Shown one piece after another: positions 32,603 through 42,170 of a stretch of DNA of 64,000 nucleotides. The notes under the pieces are model-generated. The model did not search any database and was not told the origin of the DNA. It was given only the letters and a program-made list of their open reading frames with translations. The position numbers and the translations under genes are program-made. The stretch is from Segatella buccae ATCC 33574 (lineage in GTDB: Bacteria; Bacteroidota; Bacteroidia; Bacteroidales; Bacteroidaceae), in contig NZ_GL586311.1 of NCBI RefSeq assembly GCF_000184945.1, forward strand, positions 1,581,435 through 1,645,434, read 5' to 3'. Within the stretch, counting starts at the first letter, position 1; the number at the start of each line of letters is the position of its first letter.

Positions 32603-33616
32603 TTACTTTATGTCGCCCACCTTGATCAGATATTCGGCTATCTGCACGGCATTGAGTGCTGCGCCTTTGCGTATCTGGTCGCCCGTGAGCCACAGCGTGT
32701 TGCCATTGTCATCGGCAAGGTCTTTGCGCACGCGGCCCACATACACATCGTCGTGGCCTGCACTTTCCAACGGCATGGGATAGACATAGTTTTGCGGGTC
32801 GTCGACGAGTTTCACCCCGGGAGCTGCCTCCAGTGCTTGGCGTATCCGGGCCACGCTGAGCGGCTGCTCGGTCTCAAACCACACGCTCTCGGAGTGGCTG
32901 CGGAGCGAGGACACGCGCACGCAGGTGGCACTTGTGCGCACATCGCTGTGCATGATTTTGCGCGTCTCGTTGAACATCTTCATCTCCTCCTTTGTGTAGT
33001 CGGTCTCGGTCATCGAGTCAATTTGCGGTATCACGTTGTAGGCCAGTTGGTGCGGGAACTTCTTGATGGTCTTCACCTCTCCCGTCTCCACGATCTCTTT
33101 ATACTGCTGTTGCAGTTCGGCCATGGCCACGGCTCCGGCACCGCTCGCACTCTGGTAGGACGAGACATGCACTTTTCTGATGGGGCTCAGCTTGTTGATG
33201 GGTTCCAGCACCACTACCATCATGATTGTGGTGCAGTTGGGGTTGGCGATGATGCCGCGCGGGCGGTTGAGTGCATCGGCCGCGTTCACCTCCGGCACCA
33301 CCAAGGGCACGTCTTCATCCATGCGGAAGGCACTCGAATTGTCTATCATCACAGTCCCGTGCTTGGTGATGGTTTCGGCAAAATCTTTGGATGTGCTGCC
33401 GCCGGCAGAGACAAATGCAATGTCGATATCCTTGAAATCATCGTTATGCTGCAAGAGTTTCACTTCATGGTCTTTTCCCTTGAAGGTGTATTTTCGGCCG
33501 GCACTACGCTCGCTGCCAAACAACACCAGTTTGTCCATCGGGAAATTTCTCTCGGCGAGAATGCGCAGGAACTCTTGTCCCACGGCGCCACTTGCGCCAA
33601 CAATCGCTACTTTCAT
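32603..33616 (-). CDS. asd: Aspartate-semialdehyde dehydrogenase
   Basis: 337 residues from the ATG at 33616 ([20 protein letters not shown]). A start 56 codons upstream exists but gives an AT-rich, non-homologous extension. The NADP-binding motif is GASGAVG at residues 7-13. The active-site Cys lies in [12 protein letters not shown] near residue 131, and [15 protein letters not shown] (about 162-176) is the conserved substrate-binding loop. The enzyme reduces aspartyl phosphate to aspartate semialdehyde, the branch point to lysine/diaminopimelate, threonine and methionine. It stands alone with its own terminator and a promoter-like TAATTTTG box 39-46 bp upstream. Confidence 0.95.
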   Translation of the reverse strand: MKVAIVGASGAVGQEFLRILAERNFPMDKLVLFGSERSAGRKYTFKGKDHEVKLLQHNDDFKDIDIAFVSAGGSTSKDFAETITKHGTVMIDNSSAFRMDEDVPLVVPEVNAADALNRPRGIIANPNCTTIMMVVVLEPINKLSPIRKVHVSSYQSASGAGAVAMAELQQQYKEIVETGEVKTIKKFPHQLAYNVIPQIDSMTETDYTKEEMKMFNETRKIMHSDVRTSATCVRVSSLRSHSESVWFETEQPLSVARIRQALEAAPGVKLVDDPQNYVYPMPLESAGHDDVYVGRVRKDLADDNGNTLWLTGDQIRKGAALNAVQIAEYLIKVGDIK

Positions 33617-33654
33617 AATCGGATTTTGTTTAATGAAATAAAGTATGTCGGTTG

Positions 33655-33662
33655 CAAAATTA
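33655..33662 (-). promoter_or_regulatory. Likely -7 box of asd
   Basis: TAATTTTG on the - strand matches the Bacteroidota TAnnTTTG -7 element, 39 bp before the asd start. A clear TTTG -33 box at 19-21 bp is not present. Confidence 0.5.
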
Positions 33663-33860
33663 CAACTTTTTGCGCTATAAAAGACAATAAATCGATGTTT
33701 TTTCTTTTGCTTTGATGCAATATCGGTGTTTTGGACGCCTCCACAGGCGACTTTATGGCGAGTGTGGTGACAAAAAGCGGACAAAAGATTTTGATATTCA
33801 GACGATTTGCATTAACTTTGCACATATTCTATATAGAACGATCCGTCCACCAAGCCCGCT

Positions 33861-35987
33861 ATGTTGTATATCTCGCATTATTTCCCCATCACCGACCCGA
33901 CGCTCATCTTTTTTGTGGTGTTGATCATCATCCTCTTTGCGCCGATCATCATGGGTAAGTTGCGCATCCCCCACATCATAGGCATGGTGCTGGCCGGAGT
34001 GCTCGTGGGGCAGTATGGACTGAACATACTCAAGCGCGACTCCTCGTTTGAACTTTTCGGGCGTGTGGGCCTCTATTACATCATGTTTTTGGCCGCTCTG
34101 GAGATGGACATGCAGGGCGTGAAGCGCAATAAGTATCGTATGCTCGCTTTCGGTCTGTTGACTTTCTCCATCCCCTTCATCCTCACCTATTTCATGGGCA
34201 CCTGCCTACTCGGCTATTCCGGTTCGGCTTCGCTGCTGTTGGGGTGCATCATGGCTTCCAACACGCTCATAGCCTACCCCATCGTCACGCGCTACGGGTT
34301 GCAGCGCAAGCCCAGTGTGACCCTCAGTGTGGGGTCGAGTATGCTCTCTCTGCTCATGGCCCTGCTCGTGCTGGCAGGCCTTGTGGCCTCCCATCAGAAC
34401 TCGGGTGGGGCTGCCTTTTGGGTGTGGTTTGCTTTGCGTTTCGTCCTCTATTGTGCCGCGATGATATGGCTCATCCCCCGGCTGACGCGCTGGTTTCTGC
34501 GCCGCTACAGCGATGCGGTGATGCAGTTTATCTTCGTCATGGCCATTCTTTTCATGAGTGCCGCCCTTTCCGACATAGCCGGTGTGGAGGGAATCTTCGG
34601 CGCCTTCCTCGCCGGCCTCATCCTCAATCGCTACATTCCCCATGTGTCGCCACTGATGAATCGCATTGAGTTTATCGGCAACGCACTGTTCATCCCCTAT
34701 TTCCTCATCGGTGTGGGGATGATTATCAATGTGGGGCTGCTCTTCAGTGGAGGCCACATCTTGTGGGTGGTGTTCTGCATCGTGCTCTTCGGCACGCTCG
34801 GCAAGGCCCTTGCCGCCTACGGGGCTTGTCTGGGATTCCGTCTGCCCGTGTCGTCGGGACACATGATGTTCGGTCTCACTTCGGCCCACGCCGCCGGCAG
34901 CATTGCCATGGTGCTGGTGGGAATGAGGCTGGTGGTGGCTCCGGGGAGGTATCTTGTGGACGATGACATGCTCAACGGCGTGGTGTGCATGATACTCTGT
35001 ACGTGCATCATCTCGTCGATGATGACCGACTGGTCGGCCCGTAAAATCATCCTGCGCGACAACACGCTGCCCGCAGATGACGGCCGGCAGGCCGACGATG
35101 AGAAGATTCTCGTGCCGGTGAAGTATCCCGAATATGCCGACCTGCTCATGAGTCTGGCCATGCTCATGCGCAATCCTAAGCTCAATCGCGGACTTATAGG
35201 GCTCAATGTGGTCTATGACGACAAGGACATGCGCTACAACCAAGAGCAGGGCCGCCGCCTTCTTGACCATTGTATGCAGCTTGCTGCGGGTACTGACGTA
35301 AGGATGCAGACCCAAGTGCGCATTGCCGCCAATATCGCCAATGGCATTAAACATGCCTTCAGCGAGTTTCAGGCATCCGAAATCATCATCGGTATGCACA
35401 TGCACAAGGAGGTCTCAACCAAGTTCTGGGGAGAGTTCCATCAAAGCCTTTTTAATGGTTTACGCCGCCAGATAATTATGGCCCGCCTCCGCCAGCCGCT
35501 CAATACCATCCGCCGCATACAGGTGGCTGTGCCCTCACGGGCCGAGTTTGAACCGGGATTCTATCGCTGGCTCGAACGCCTGTCGCGTCTGGCCGGCAAT
35601 CTGGAGTGCCGTGTGCAGTTTCATGGACGTAAGGAGTCGTTGGCCCTTATCAACGAGTTTGTGCAAAACCGGCATCCTGCCGTGAGAGCCGACTATGCTC
35701 TCATGGAGCATTGGAACGAACTTCCGCGCCTGGCTTCCACCATAGCTTCCGACCATCTCTTCGTGGTGGTGGCGGCGAGAAAGGGTACGGTGTCTTACAA
35801 GACGGCTCTCGACCGGCTGCCCGATGAGCTGACACACCACTTTTCGGGTATGAACTTGCTCATCATTTTCCCCGATCAGTATGGTGAAGCACCCGACTCC
35901 ATGACCTTTGCGGAGCCCCAGCATCAGGAGGAAGTAAGTGCCTACGAGTTGCTCAGTTCGTGGGTAAAGCGCCATTGGCGGCGTTGA
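33861..35987 (+). CDS. CPA2-type cation:proton antiporter with C-terminal Usp-like domain
   Basis: 708 residues. The first 400 or so form 11-13 membrane helices with the Kef/NhaS layout: IPHIIGMVLAGVLVGQYGLN near 35-54, and GIFGAFLAGLILNRYIP near 244-260 with the family's conserved Gly pattern. The remaining 300 residues are soluble and resemble two universal-stress-like units (ILVPVKYPEYADLLMSLAML; IQVAVPSRAEFEPGFYRWLE). The protein exchanges Na+ or K+ for protons at the inner membrane; the soluble part is presumably regulatory. It stands alone, with divergent asd upstream. Confidence 0.9.
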   Translation: MLYISHYFPITDPTLIFFVVLIIILFAPIIMGKLRIPHIIGMVLAGVLVGQYGLNILKRDSSFELFGRVGLYYIMFLAALEMDMQGVKRNKYRMLAFGLLTFSIPFILTYFMGTCLLGYSGSASLLLGCIMASNTLIAYPIVTRYGLQRKPSVTLSVGSSMLSLLMALLVLAGLVASHQNSGGAAFWVWFALRFVLYCAAMIWLIPRLTRWFLRRYSDAVMQFIFVMAILFMSAALSDIAGVEGIFGAFLAGLILNRYIPHVSPLMNRIEFIGNALFIPYFLIGVGMIINVGLLFSGGHILWVVFCIVLFGTLGKALAAYGACLGFRLPVSSGHMMFGLTSAHAAGSIAMVLVGMRLVVAPGRYLVDDDMLNGVVCMILCTCIISSMMTDWSARKIILRDNTLPADDGRQADDEKILVPVKYPEYADLLMSLAMLMRNPKLNRGLIGLNVVYDDKDMRYNQEQGRRLLDHCMQLAAGTDVRMQTQVRIAANIANGIKHAFSEFQASEIIIGMHMHKEVSTKFWGEFHQSLFNGLRRQIIMARLRQPLNTIRRIQVAVPSRAEFEPGFYRWLERLSRLAGNLECRVQFHGRKESLALINEFVQNRHPAVRADYALMEHWNELPRLASTIASDHLFVVVAARKGTVSYKTALDRLPDELTHHFSGMNLLIIFPDQYGEAPDSMTFAEPQHQEEVSAYELLSSWVKRHWRR

Positions 35988-36086
35988 AATCTGCGTCAAA
36001 GGTCGCCGGAAAAAACGGTTGGCGGTGACAGGAGTGGCAGGAATAAGAGTCCGAGCATCTCTATTAAGTAACAAAAATCACATCAA

Positions 36087-36104
36087 ATGATAGACATCAA
36101 ATGA
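36087..36104 (+). other. Five-codon leader frame made by a 14-bp tandem duplication
   Basis: The segment ATGATAGACATCAA is present twice in tandem. The first copy gives ATG and four codons (M-I-D-I-K) followed by TGA at 36102-36104, which overlaps the ATG at 36101 of the ABC ATPase. It may couple translation or may be neutral. Confidence 0.5.
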
Positions 36105-36865
36105 TAGACATCAAAGGTATAACCAAGAGCTTCGGCTCGTTGCAGGTGCTCAAAGGCATTGACTTGCGTATAGACCAAGGAGAGGTGGTGAGCATCATCG
36201 GCCCCAGTGGGGCGGGTAAAACCACACTTTTGCAAATCATCGGTACACTCGACCGGCCCGACAGTGGGCAGGTCGTGGTAGACGGTGTGGATGTCGGTAA
36301 GTTGTCAACGGGAAAGTTGAGTGACTTCCGCAATCTGCATCTCGGTTTTGTTTTTCAGTTCCATCAGCTCCTGCCCGAGTTCTCAGCACTTGAAAACGTG
36401 ATGATTCCGGCGTTTATCGCGGGTCGGAGTAGGGGAGAGGCCAAGCGGAGGGCAACTGAACTTCTTGACTTTATGGGGCTTGCCGACCGTGCTTCCCACA
36501 AGCCCGCCCAACTGTCGGGAGGCGAAAAGCAGCGTGTGGCCGTGGCCCGTGCGCTGGTAAACAATCCGTCCGTCATACTGGCCGACGAACCTTCGGGCAG
36601 TCTCGATTCCAAGAACAAGGACGAGCTCCACCGCCTTTTCTTCGACCTGCGCGACAAGTTCGGCCAGACGTTTGTCATCGTGACCCACGACGAGGGACTT
36701 GCTGCCATCACCGACCGAACCATACATCTGAAAGACGGGCAGGTGGTTGGAGATTCCTTGGGTGCTGCCCATCCTGAACGGTCTGCCGGTGCTGAGCCGG
36801 CTCCAAGCACGCCGTCCCCGGCAGAAGAAAGCCCGGTAACAGAAGGAAAGGAAAATGCCGGATAA
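36101..36865 (+). CDS. LolD-like ABC transporter ATPase
   Basis: 254 residues. Walker [10 protein letters not shown] at about 35-43, Q-loop [18 protein letters not shown] at about 85-102, signature [16 protein letters not shown] at about 141-156, Walker [14 protein letters not shown], and H-loop [11 protein letters not shown]. This is the MacB/LolD subgroup. LolD drives release of lipoproteins from the inner membrane with LolC/E, but no permease is adjacent here. The last 30 residues are a low-complexity Pro/Ala/Glu tail not usual in LolD. It overlaps nothing essential; the CvfB-like gene follows 22 bp later. Confidence 0.88.
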   Translation: MIDIKGITKSFGSLQVLKGIDLRIDQGEVVSIIGPSGAGKTTLLQIIGTLDRPDSGQVVVDGVDVGKLSTGKLSDFRNLHLGFVFQFHQLLPEFSALENVMIPAFIAGRSRGEAKRRATELLDFMGLADRASHKPAQLSGGEKQRVAVARALVNNPSVILADEPSGSLDSKNKDELHRLFFDLRDKFGQTFVIVTHDEGLAAITDRTIHLKDGQVVGDSLGAAHPERSAGAEPAPSTPSPAEESPVTEGKENAG

Positions 36866-36887
36866 TCATTTAAACAAAGAGAAGATA

Positions 36888-37772
36888 ATGGAAAAAGAAA
36901 ATCAGTATAACGACCCACGCCAACCGAGACTTGGCGAATACAATCGGTTGCGTGTGAAAGAAGTTGCCCGCCGCGAAGGCTATGGCGAGGTGTTCGGCAT
37001 GTATCTCGACGGAGGCCGCGAGGGAGACATCCTCATGCCCCAGCGCTATGTGCCCGAAGGGTTGCAGCCGGGCGACGAGGTGGAGTGTTTCATCTATCTC
37101 GACCAAGACGAACGCCCCATCGCCACCACCGAGAAACCGCTGGCCAAGGTGGGAGACTTTGCCTATCTGGAAGTGAAATGGGTGAATGAATACGGAGCTT
37201 TCCTTGGTTGGGGACTGATGAAAGACCTCTTTTGTCCTTTCCACGAGATGAAACGAAAGATGGTGATAGGCGACAGCCATGTCGTGTATGTCCACATCGA
37301 CGAAGAGAGTTACCGCATCATGGCTTCAGCCAAGGTTGACAAGTTTCTCGACACCTCTCGTCCGCCCTATCGCCCCGGTGATGAAGTGGAGCTGCTTGTG
37401 TGGAAGAAGACCGACCGCGGCTTCAAGGTGATTGTGGACAACCGCTTTGCCGGCCTGCTCTATAAAGACCAGATATTTCAATATGTGCATGCGGGCGACC
37501 GCATGAAAGGCTACATTAGCCAAGTGCGCCCCGACGGGAAGATTGATGTGGCCCTGCAACCTGTGGGCCGGAAGCAGACGACCGACTTTGCCGAAACGCT
37601 CTATCAGTATCTCAAGGACAACGACGGCACGTGCGACCTTGGCGACAAGAGCGAGGCCGATGACATCTATGCGCGTTTCCACGTGAGCAAAAAGGTGTTC
37701 AAGCGTGCTGTGGGCGATCTCTATCGCCGCCGGCTCATCGAGGTGAGTCCCATGAGCATCAGGCTCGTTTAA
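36888..37772 (+). CDS. CvfB-like S1 RNA-binding protein
   Basis: 294 residues from the ATG at 36888; an in-frame ATG at 36855 would overlap the ABC gene. Two or three S1-like OB folds follow one another (LGEYNRLRVKEVARREGYGE; GDFAYLEVKWVNEYGAFLGW; GYISQVRPDGKIDVALQPVG). A C-terminal winged-helix part (about 235-294) ends KKVFKRAVGDLYRRRLIEVS. This is the YitL/CvfB family, associated with RNA binding and gene regulation. It is co-transcribed with the ABC ATPase and ends 14 bp inside the converging MATE gene. Confidence 0.85.
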   Translation: MEKENQYNDPRQPRLGEYNRLRVKEVARREGYGEVFGMYLDGGREGDILMPQRYVPEGLQPGDEVECFIYLDQDERPIATTEKPLAKVGDFAYLEVKWVNEYGAFLGWGLMKDLFCPFHEMKRKMVIGDSHVVYVHIDEESYRIMASAKVDKFLDTSRPPYRPGDEVELLVWKKTDRGFKVIVDNRFAGLLYKDQIFQYVHAGDRMKGYISQVRPDGKIDVALQPVGRKQTTDFAETLYQYLKDNDGTCDLGDKSEADDIYARFHVSKKVFKRAVGDLYRRRLIEVSPMSIRLV

Positions 37773-39063
37773 GGTAGATGACCGCTTCCACAACACCCCT
37801 TGCGAAAAGATAAACGATGAAGGCCAGCCACAACGCGTGGTTGGCCATTGTTGTTTTCAGGCCCATGTAGACGGCGAAGAAACACACAGCAGCCATCACC
37901 GATGACAGCAGCAGCCCCTTGGTGTGGGTGATGCCCACGAAGATGCCGTCGAAGATGAAGGCGGCCATGCCTGCCGCCGGTATGGCCACTGCCCACGGGA
38001 AGTAGGCTCCCGCGGCCTCCACGACCGTCTCATCGCTCGTGAGCAGGTGCAGGAAAGCGTGTCCCCCACTTATATATAATAAGGTGAAAGCTACCGTGAC
38101 GATGCTCCCCAGCACGAAGAGTCTCCTTACCGTCTCGTGGAAGGCCTGCCGGTTGCCCGCCCCGTGGTAACGGCCGCAAAGTGCCTCTCCGGCGTAGGCG
38201 AACCCGTCGCTGAAGTAAGAGAATATCGTGAAGAGCTGCATGAGCAGTGTGTTGACGGCCAGAATAAGCACCCCCTGTCGCGAACCGGCTGCCGTGAACG
38301 AGAGAAACACGGCCACGAGAAAGAGTGTGCGCAGGAATATGTCGCGGTTGACAACGAAGAAACGGACAAGTGCTTCGCGATTGAACAGCCCTTGCAAGCG
38401 GGCGTGGATGCGCAACCGGCCGTAGTGCCGCCACAGCAGTGAGACGGCTATAAGCAGTCCGCCCCACTGGGCGATGACCGTTCCGGCTGCCACACCGGCT
38501 ATGTCCATCCGGAAACCGAGCACCAGCGTGAGGCTGGTCACGATGTTGATGATGTTTTGCGAGATGGAAACCACCATCGGCAGGCGTGTGTTCTGCATGC
38601 CCACGAACCATCCCGTCAGCCCATACAGACTCAGCATGGCGGGAGCCCCCCATATACAGATGTTGCAGTAGAGCCGGCAGAGGCCGAGCATGGAGTCGTC
38701 GGGCTGCATGGCCCACAGCCCCAGGCTGATGACGGGGCGTTGCAAGAGCACGAATAGCAGCCCGATGCCGAAGCCGATGGAGAGCGTGCGCAAGAGGATG
38801 CGCACCACCTCGTCGAGCTCCCTGCGGCCGTAGGCTTGCGATGTCATGCCCCCGGTGCCCATGCGCAGGAAGCCGAACACCCAGTAGAGCACGTTGAATA
38901 TCGTCGTGCCTACGGCTATGGCACTGATATACCGGGCATCGCCTATGTGGCCTACAATAGCCACATCGACAAGTCCCAATAGCGGCACCGTGATGTTGGA
39001 AACAATCGACGGCAACGCCAAGCGGAGTATTTGTTGGTCGCGATGATGCATAGTGTTCTGCAA
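37759..39063 (-). CDS. MATE-family efflux transporter
   Basis: 434 residues with twelve membrane helices. LRLALPSIVSNITVPLLGLV near residue 13 with the following DVAIVGHIGDARYISAIAVG is the DinF-type MATE opening. MATE proteins export cationic drugs or metabolites in exchange for Na+ or H+. The gene overlaps the converging S1-protein gene by 14 bp. Substrate cannot be predicted. Confidence 0.92.
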   Translation of the reverse strand: MQNTMHHRDQQILRLALPSIVSNITVPLLGLVDVAIVGHIGDARYISAIAVGTTIFNVLYWVFGFLRMGTGGMTSQAYGRRELDEVVRILLRTLSIGFGIGLLFVLLQRPVISLGLWAMQPDDSMLGLCRLYCNICIWGAPAMLSLYGLTGWFVGMQNTRLPMVVSISQNIINIVTSLTLVLGFRMDIAGVAAGTVIAQWGGLLIAVSLLWRHYGRLRIHARLQGLFNREALVRFFVVNRDIFLRTLFLVAVFLSFTAAGSRQGVLILAVNTLLMQLFTIFSYFSDGFAYAGEALCGRYHGAGNRQAFHETVRRLFVLGSIVTVAFTLLYISGGHAFLHLLTSDETVVEAAGAYFPWAVAIPAAGMAAFIFDGIFVGITHTKGLLLSSVMAAVCFFAVYMGLKTTMANHALWLAFIVYLFARGVVEAVIYLKRA

Positions 39064-39178
39064 AGGTAGATAAAAAAGCCGGAAAATGAAGCCCGCCGTT
39101 TCTGAAGATTATTAGTCTCTCCTTGCCATGCAGTGTATCTCGAAGTTTTATGCGGAGACTTGTTGGCACACCATATTT

Positions 39179-39595
39179 TTACAGTTGTACATCCAACGGA
39201 GTTTCCTTAATTTGAAGGTCTGACTTCAGCCTTTTCCGAAACTCGACTTTTGCTTTTTGTATGGCAGTCGTAATTCGCGGAGCAACCTTTGTGCATACAA
39301 CATACGAGTGACGATTGCCATCATGTTCGCCAAGTTTAAGGATGGTTGTACGAAGTTGTACGATTGCATGTGGAATGTCAGACCCTTTCAGTTCTATATA
39401 TCTTTCTTCATGTTCATCGGCAGAGCAAAGCATGTTGTCACACTTCGCACCCTCATGTAAAGCACCCCCGTCTACTTTTACCTTTTTGTATAAACTCCTT
39501 TGAGAATTGTGAAATCTGATAATGCTTCGTAGTTTCTGAAACTTTATAATGGAGTCTGTTGTTTTCCTCACACAGCTGTCCGGCACGTTTCTCAT
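39179..39595 (-). CDS. Small protein with a D...ELK nuclease-like motif (defence candidate)
   Basis: 138 residues. The region AKCDNMLCSADEHEERYIEL, followed by KG and then AIVQLRTTIL, has the order D, about 16 residues, E-x-K, helix with Q. This is the core of PD-(D/E)XK nucleases (Asp of KCD, Glu and Lys of YIELKG). The N-terminus is basic. The gene overlaps the ATPase upstream by four bases (ATGA), so the two are translated together. Pairing of an OLD-like ATPase with a small nuclease is a common layout for phage defence (compare Septu and Gabija), but I do not recognise this pair as a described system. Catalytic assignment is inference. Confidence 0.6.
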   Translation of the reverse strand: MRNVPDSCVRKTTDSIIKFQKLRSIIRFHNSQRSLYKKVKVDGGALHEGAKCDNMLCSADEHEERYIELKGSDIPHAIVQLRTTILKLGEHDGNRHSYVVCTKVAPRITTAIQKAKVEFRKRLKSDLQIKETPLDVQL

Positions 39596-40764
39596 ATATT
39601 CAACAGATAGTCAAAGTCGTTACTTATTTCTTGCGAGGCTGCATCAATGGCGTCAGCGGAAATCAAACGGAAGTCTTCGTCCATGATAGAATGGTTTCTC
39701 CCGTTCGACATCTCAAAGGCTGCAACTTCATCATAGCATAGTGTTTGGCGTTTGGGCATTATCACAGAAACTTTATCTGCCTTCTCTTTAGACATTGCCA
39801 TCGTCTCACCCGCCAAAATGATATTGTTGAATGCCGTTAGGATATATGGACTGTGAGTTGCGAGGAAACATGTATGTTGCACATTTCCATTAAGCATTTC
39901 TACAAGTGAATACACAAAACTTTTCTGTGTAGAAGGAAAAATGTGCGCTTCAGGTTCTTCAACGAACAAGTCTGTGTGGTGGGGGGTGAGAATCGTGTCG
40001 ATGATATTCTGCTGTTCTCCCTTGGTCAGACCGGCACATTCCTTTGCCACAACTTCATGCAAGTTTTGTCTGAGCATGTCTTGTTCAACGTTGGTATGAG
40101 CTTCCTTATAATATTCCGAAGTTAGATAGCGAAGCATCACATATAGAGGAGTCAAGGCTTGAAGCCCACTCGATGCGACTGTCAGATCAAGTTCCTTTCC
40201 ATTTTCCAGCTTTATGCGATCTCCTTGATTATACGCATTATATTCGTATTTGACAGGTAAATCAAGTATCTGTTCTCCTTTTAGGAATGCCTTGCGGGCA
40301 AATTCCCACTCTTTCATGAAATCAAGAATGTTATCCTTATTCATGTTCACTTGATACCAGTTTGGTATTGCAGCCACAAGATTTCTCTCAGCCGGGATAT
40401 AGGCAATCTTGGTCCGCTTGTATTTCCAACGCTTCGCCTCGTTCCATTTGAAGGTACATTTCTTGTTCTTCTCTGAATAATCAAAGGAAACGGCATCATT
40501 TTCATATCTGATATAAGTCTCCTGTTGCAGATAGCCTTCCAACTTGTGAAAACCTATAAGATTTTCGATGAAGAAGTTTGAGTCGCAGTATTTATCAGGA
40601 TTTTGAGTTAGTTCTATCTGCCTTTCCATCCAGTCGCAGAAACATGCAATCTTCAGTATGGTGCTCTTTCCGGAACTCTGTGGCCCAATAATGATATTGA
40701 CACGTCTTAAATCCATGTCCGCCTCTTTTATTGGACCAAAATGGCGAATTACTAAGTGTTTCAT
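39592..40764 (-). CDS. OLD/AAA_21-like ATPase (defence candidate)
   Basis: 390 residues. The N-terminal strand MKHLVIRHFGPIKEADMDLR leads to Walker A GPQSSGKST (about residues 32-40). A helical insert of about 200 residues follows. The C-terminal half has the ABC-type Walker B LFVEEPEAHIFPSTQ (about 290-304) and the His switch FLATHSPYILTAFNN (about 326-340). This is the OLD/RecF-like ATPase group, used in many phage-defence pairs. No TOPRIM domain follows, so the effector is probably the partner gene. Promoter-like TATCTTTG lies on the - strand at 40802-40809. Confidence 0.8.
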   Translation of the reverse strand: MKHLVIRHFGPIKEADMDLRRVNIIIGPQSSGKSTILKIACFCDWMERQIELTQNPDKYCDSNFFIENLIGFHKLEGYLQQETYIRYENDAVSFDYSEKNKKCTFKWNEAKRWKYKRTKIAYIPAERNLVAAIPNWYQVNMNKDNILDFMKEWEFARKAFLKGEQILDLPVKYEYNAYNQGDRIKLENGKELDLTVASSGLQALTPLYVMLRYLTSEYYKEAHTNVEQDMLRQNLHEVVAKECAGLTKGEQQNIIDTILTPHHTDLFVEEPEAHIFPSTQKSFVYSLVEMLNGNVQHTCFLATHSPYILTAFNNIILAGETMAMSKEKADKVSVIMPKRQTLCYDEVAAFEMSNGRNHSIMDEDFRLISADAIDAASQEISNDFDYLLNI

Positions 40765-40801
40765 ATTTGATGATGGTTTTAGCTCAAAATCCTATCTTCT
40801 G

Positions 40802-40809
40802 CAAAGATA
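40802..40809 (-). promoter_or_regulatory. -7 box of the ATPase/nuclease-like pair
   Basis: TATCTTTG on the - strand, 38 bp upstream of the ATPase start, fits TAnnTTTG. It is enclosed in a small inverted repeat, CCTATCTT / AAGATAGG, which could be an operator. No good -33 box. Confidence 0.45.
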
Positions 40810-40911
40810 GGAAAATATCTTCATTTGACAGTAAACGCGTTGTTGTTTTTATTTCTTTTTTCGTTTTATCTACTTGCTTCCTGTCTTCTTGCCTTTCGTT
40901 ACTTCATAAAG

Positions 40912-40947
40912 ACATCGGGAGCACCCCTTGCAGGACGCTCCCGATGT
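40912..40947. terminator. Hairpin in the gap after the ATPase gene
   Basis: ACATCGGGAGC (40912-40922) and GCTCCCGATGT (40937-40947) form an 11-bp perfect stem. It lies in a 677-bp stretch between the ATPase start and the DUF4923 gene, and may terminate the small leftward frame at 41010. Confidence 0.55.
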
Positions 40948-41009
40948 GTGTATGGTGCTTAAAACAGCTGTCGGTCTCATGTTGTCAGCCCTTTCGGACG
41001 GCAACAACT

Positions 41010-41129
41010 TTACTTTCTCTTGCCTTTCGAAGCCAAAGCTTCACGGCGTTCTTTCAGCATTTGCCGGCAACGGCTGGCCGTCTGGTCGCCGATTTTGGCA
41101 TTTACTTGAATCAAACTTTTATCCATCAT
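41010..41129 (-). CDS. Possible 39-residue basic peptide
   Basis: ATG at 41129 (MMDKSLIQVNAKIGDQTASR), C-terminus rich in Arg and Lys (ASKGKRK). It has a ribosome-site-like AAGGATAAC just upstream and a TACCTTTG box on the - strand about 35 bp before the start. A longer upstream extension of the frame looks non-coding. It is followed by the hairpin at 40912-40947. Confidence 0.4.
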   Translation of the reverse strand: MMDKSLIQVNAKIGDQTASRCRQMLKERREALASKGKRK

Positions 41130-41441
41130 GTTATCCTTACTAAATATTGGTTTGAGCTGCAAAGGTATGTTTTTCTCTCCTTTCGGCCATCTTTTCGGGC
41201 GAAAAACGGTGTCATTGCCGGTCGTTTTTTGACCTATGTCAACTCCGTTGTGGTGTAATGCGGGCTTTTTCTCCCCATCCCGCGGCCTCGCCAGAGGTCT
41301 CCAAGAAGGCAGTTTCATGTCCCCGATAGGGATTTCCTCCTGCGAAATAGGATTTTCCCCTTTTACGATTGGAAGAAAAAGCCGACCTTTGCGCACGGAA
41401 ATTAAATTTTAAAGAGAACTTGCTTTAAACGAAACATCACA

Positions 41442-42104
41442 ATGAAGAAGATAACACTGATGATTGCGGGCGCGGCCCTGCTGCTGTCTGGTTGTGGAGG
41501 AATGGGAACAATGGGAGACACTTCGTCTCAAGCCACATCGACAACTTTGTCTACGGGCAGCGTGCTCGGAGGCATATTGGGGGCCGCCACCGACGGCGAG
41601 ACCATCGGCAACGTGCTCTCTTCGGTCATCGGACTGGACAAGCTGACCTCCAAACAACTCCTGGGCATTTGGCGCTACGACGGACCCGGTTGTGCTTTCA
41701 CCTCGCAGAGTGCTTTGGCCAAGGCCGGTGGCGAAGTGGCTGCGACCGAAGTGGAGAAAAAACTCGAGGTGCAATACAAGAAATTAGGGTTCACTCGTTC
41801 CAACACCTATATCCAATTTGAAAGCGACGGAACCTTCGCGGCCAAACTCGACGGTAAGAGTTGGAGCGGCACCTACACCTTCGACACCGCCACCTCACAG
41901 TTGCGCCTGCAAGGACTACTGCTCAACCTCACCGGCTATGCCAAGCGCAACGGTTCGGGCATCAGCATACTTTTTGAATCGAAAAAACTACTCACGCTCA
42001 TCCAAACCCTCTCGGCCATGAGCGGCAACACCACGATAGCTTCTATCGGCGAAATCAGCAAAAACTACGACGGTGTGCGTTTAGGGTTTGACATGAAGCA
42101 ATAA
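41442..42104 (+). CDS. DUF4923-type lipoprotein
   Basis: 220 residues. Lipobox AALLLSGCGG near residues 11-20, then a Ser/Thr-rich linker and a Gly-rich helix (SVLGGILGAATDGETIGNVL). The rest is a lipocalin-like beta domain (LLGIWRYDGPGCAFTSQSAL; YIQFESDGTFAAKLDGKSW). This matches DUF4923 proteins, typical of Prevotella and relatives; the function is unknown, presumably an outer-membrane lipoprotein. It is alone and ends at a terminator at 42137-42170. Confidence 0.8.
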   Translation: MKKITLMIAGAALLLSGCGGMGTMGDTSSQATSTTLSTGSVLGGILGAATDGETIGNVLSSVIGLDKLTSKQLLGIWRYDGPGCAFTSQSALAKAGGEVAATEVEKKLEVQYKKLGFTRSNTYIQFESDGTFAAKLDGKSWSGTYTFDTATSQLRLQGLLLNLTGYAKRNGSGISILFESKKLLTLIQTLSAMSGNTTIASIGEISKNYDGVRLGFDMKQ

Positions 42105-42136
42105 TCCAAGTAACAAAAGACGGTAATAACAAGCAT

Positions 42137-42170
42137 GGGACGCATGAGGAGAGAGCTCCGAGTGCGTCCC
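42137..42170 (+). terminator. Terminator of the DUF4923 gene
   Basis: GGGACGCA (42137-42144) pairs with TGCGTCCC (42163-42170) and is followed by TTTCCC. It begins 33 bp after the stop. Confidence 0.65.

Noticed and set aside
40731-41396. Longer coding regions on both strands in the gap before the DUF4923 gene
   Set aside because: Composition is not gene-like and the two frames overlap each other; only the final 39 codons on the - strand have start signals.
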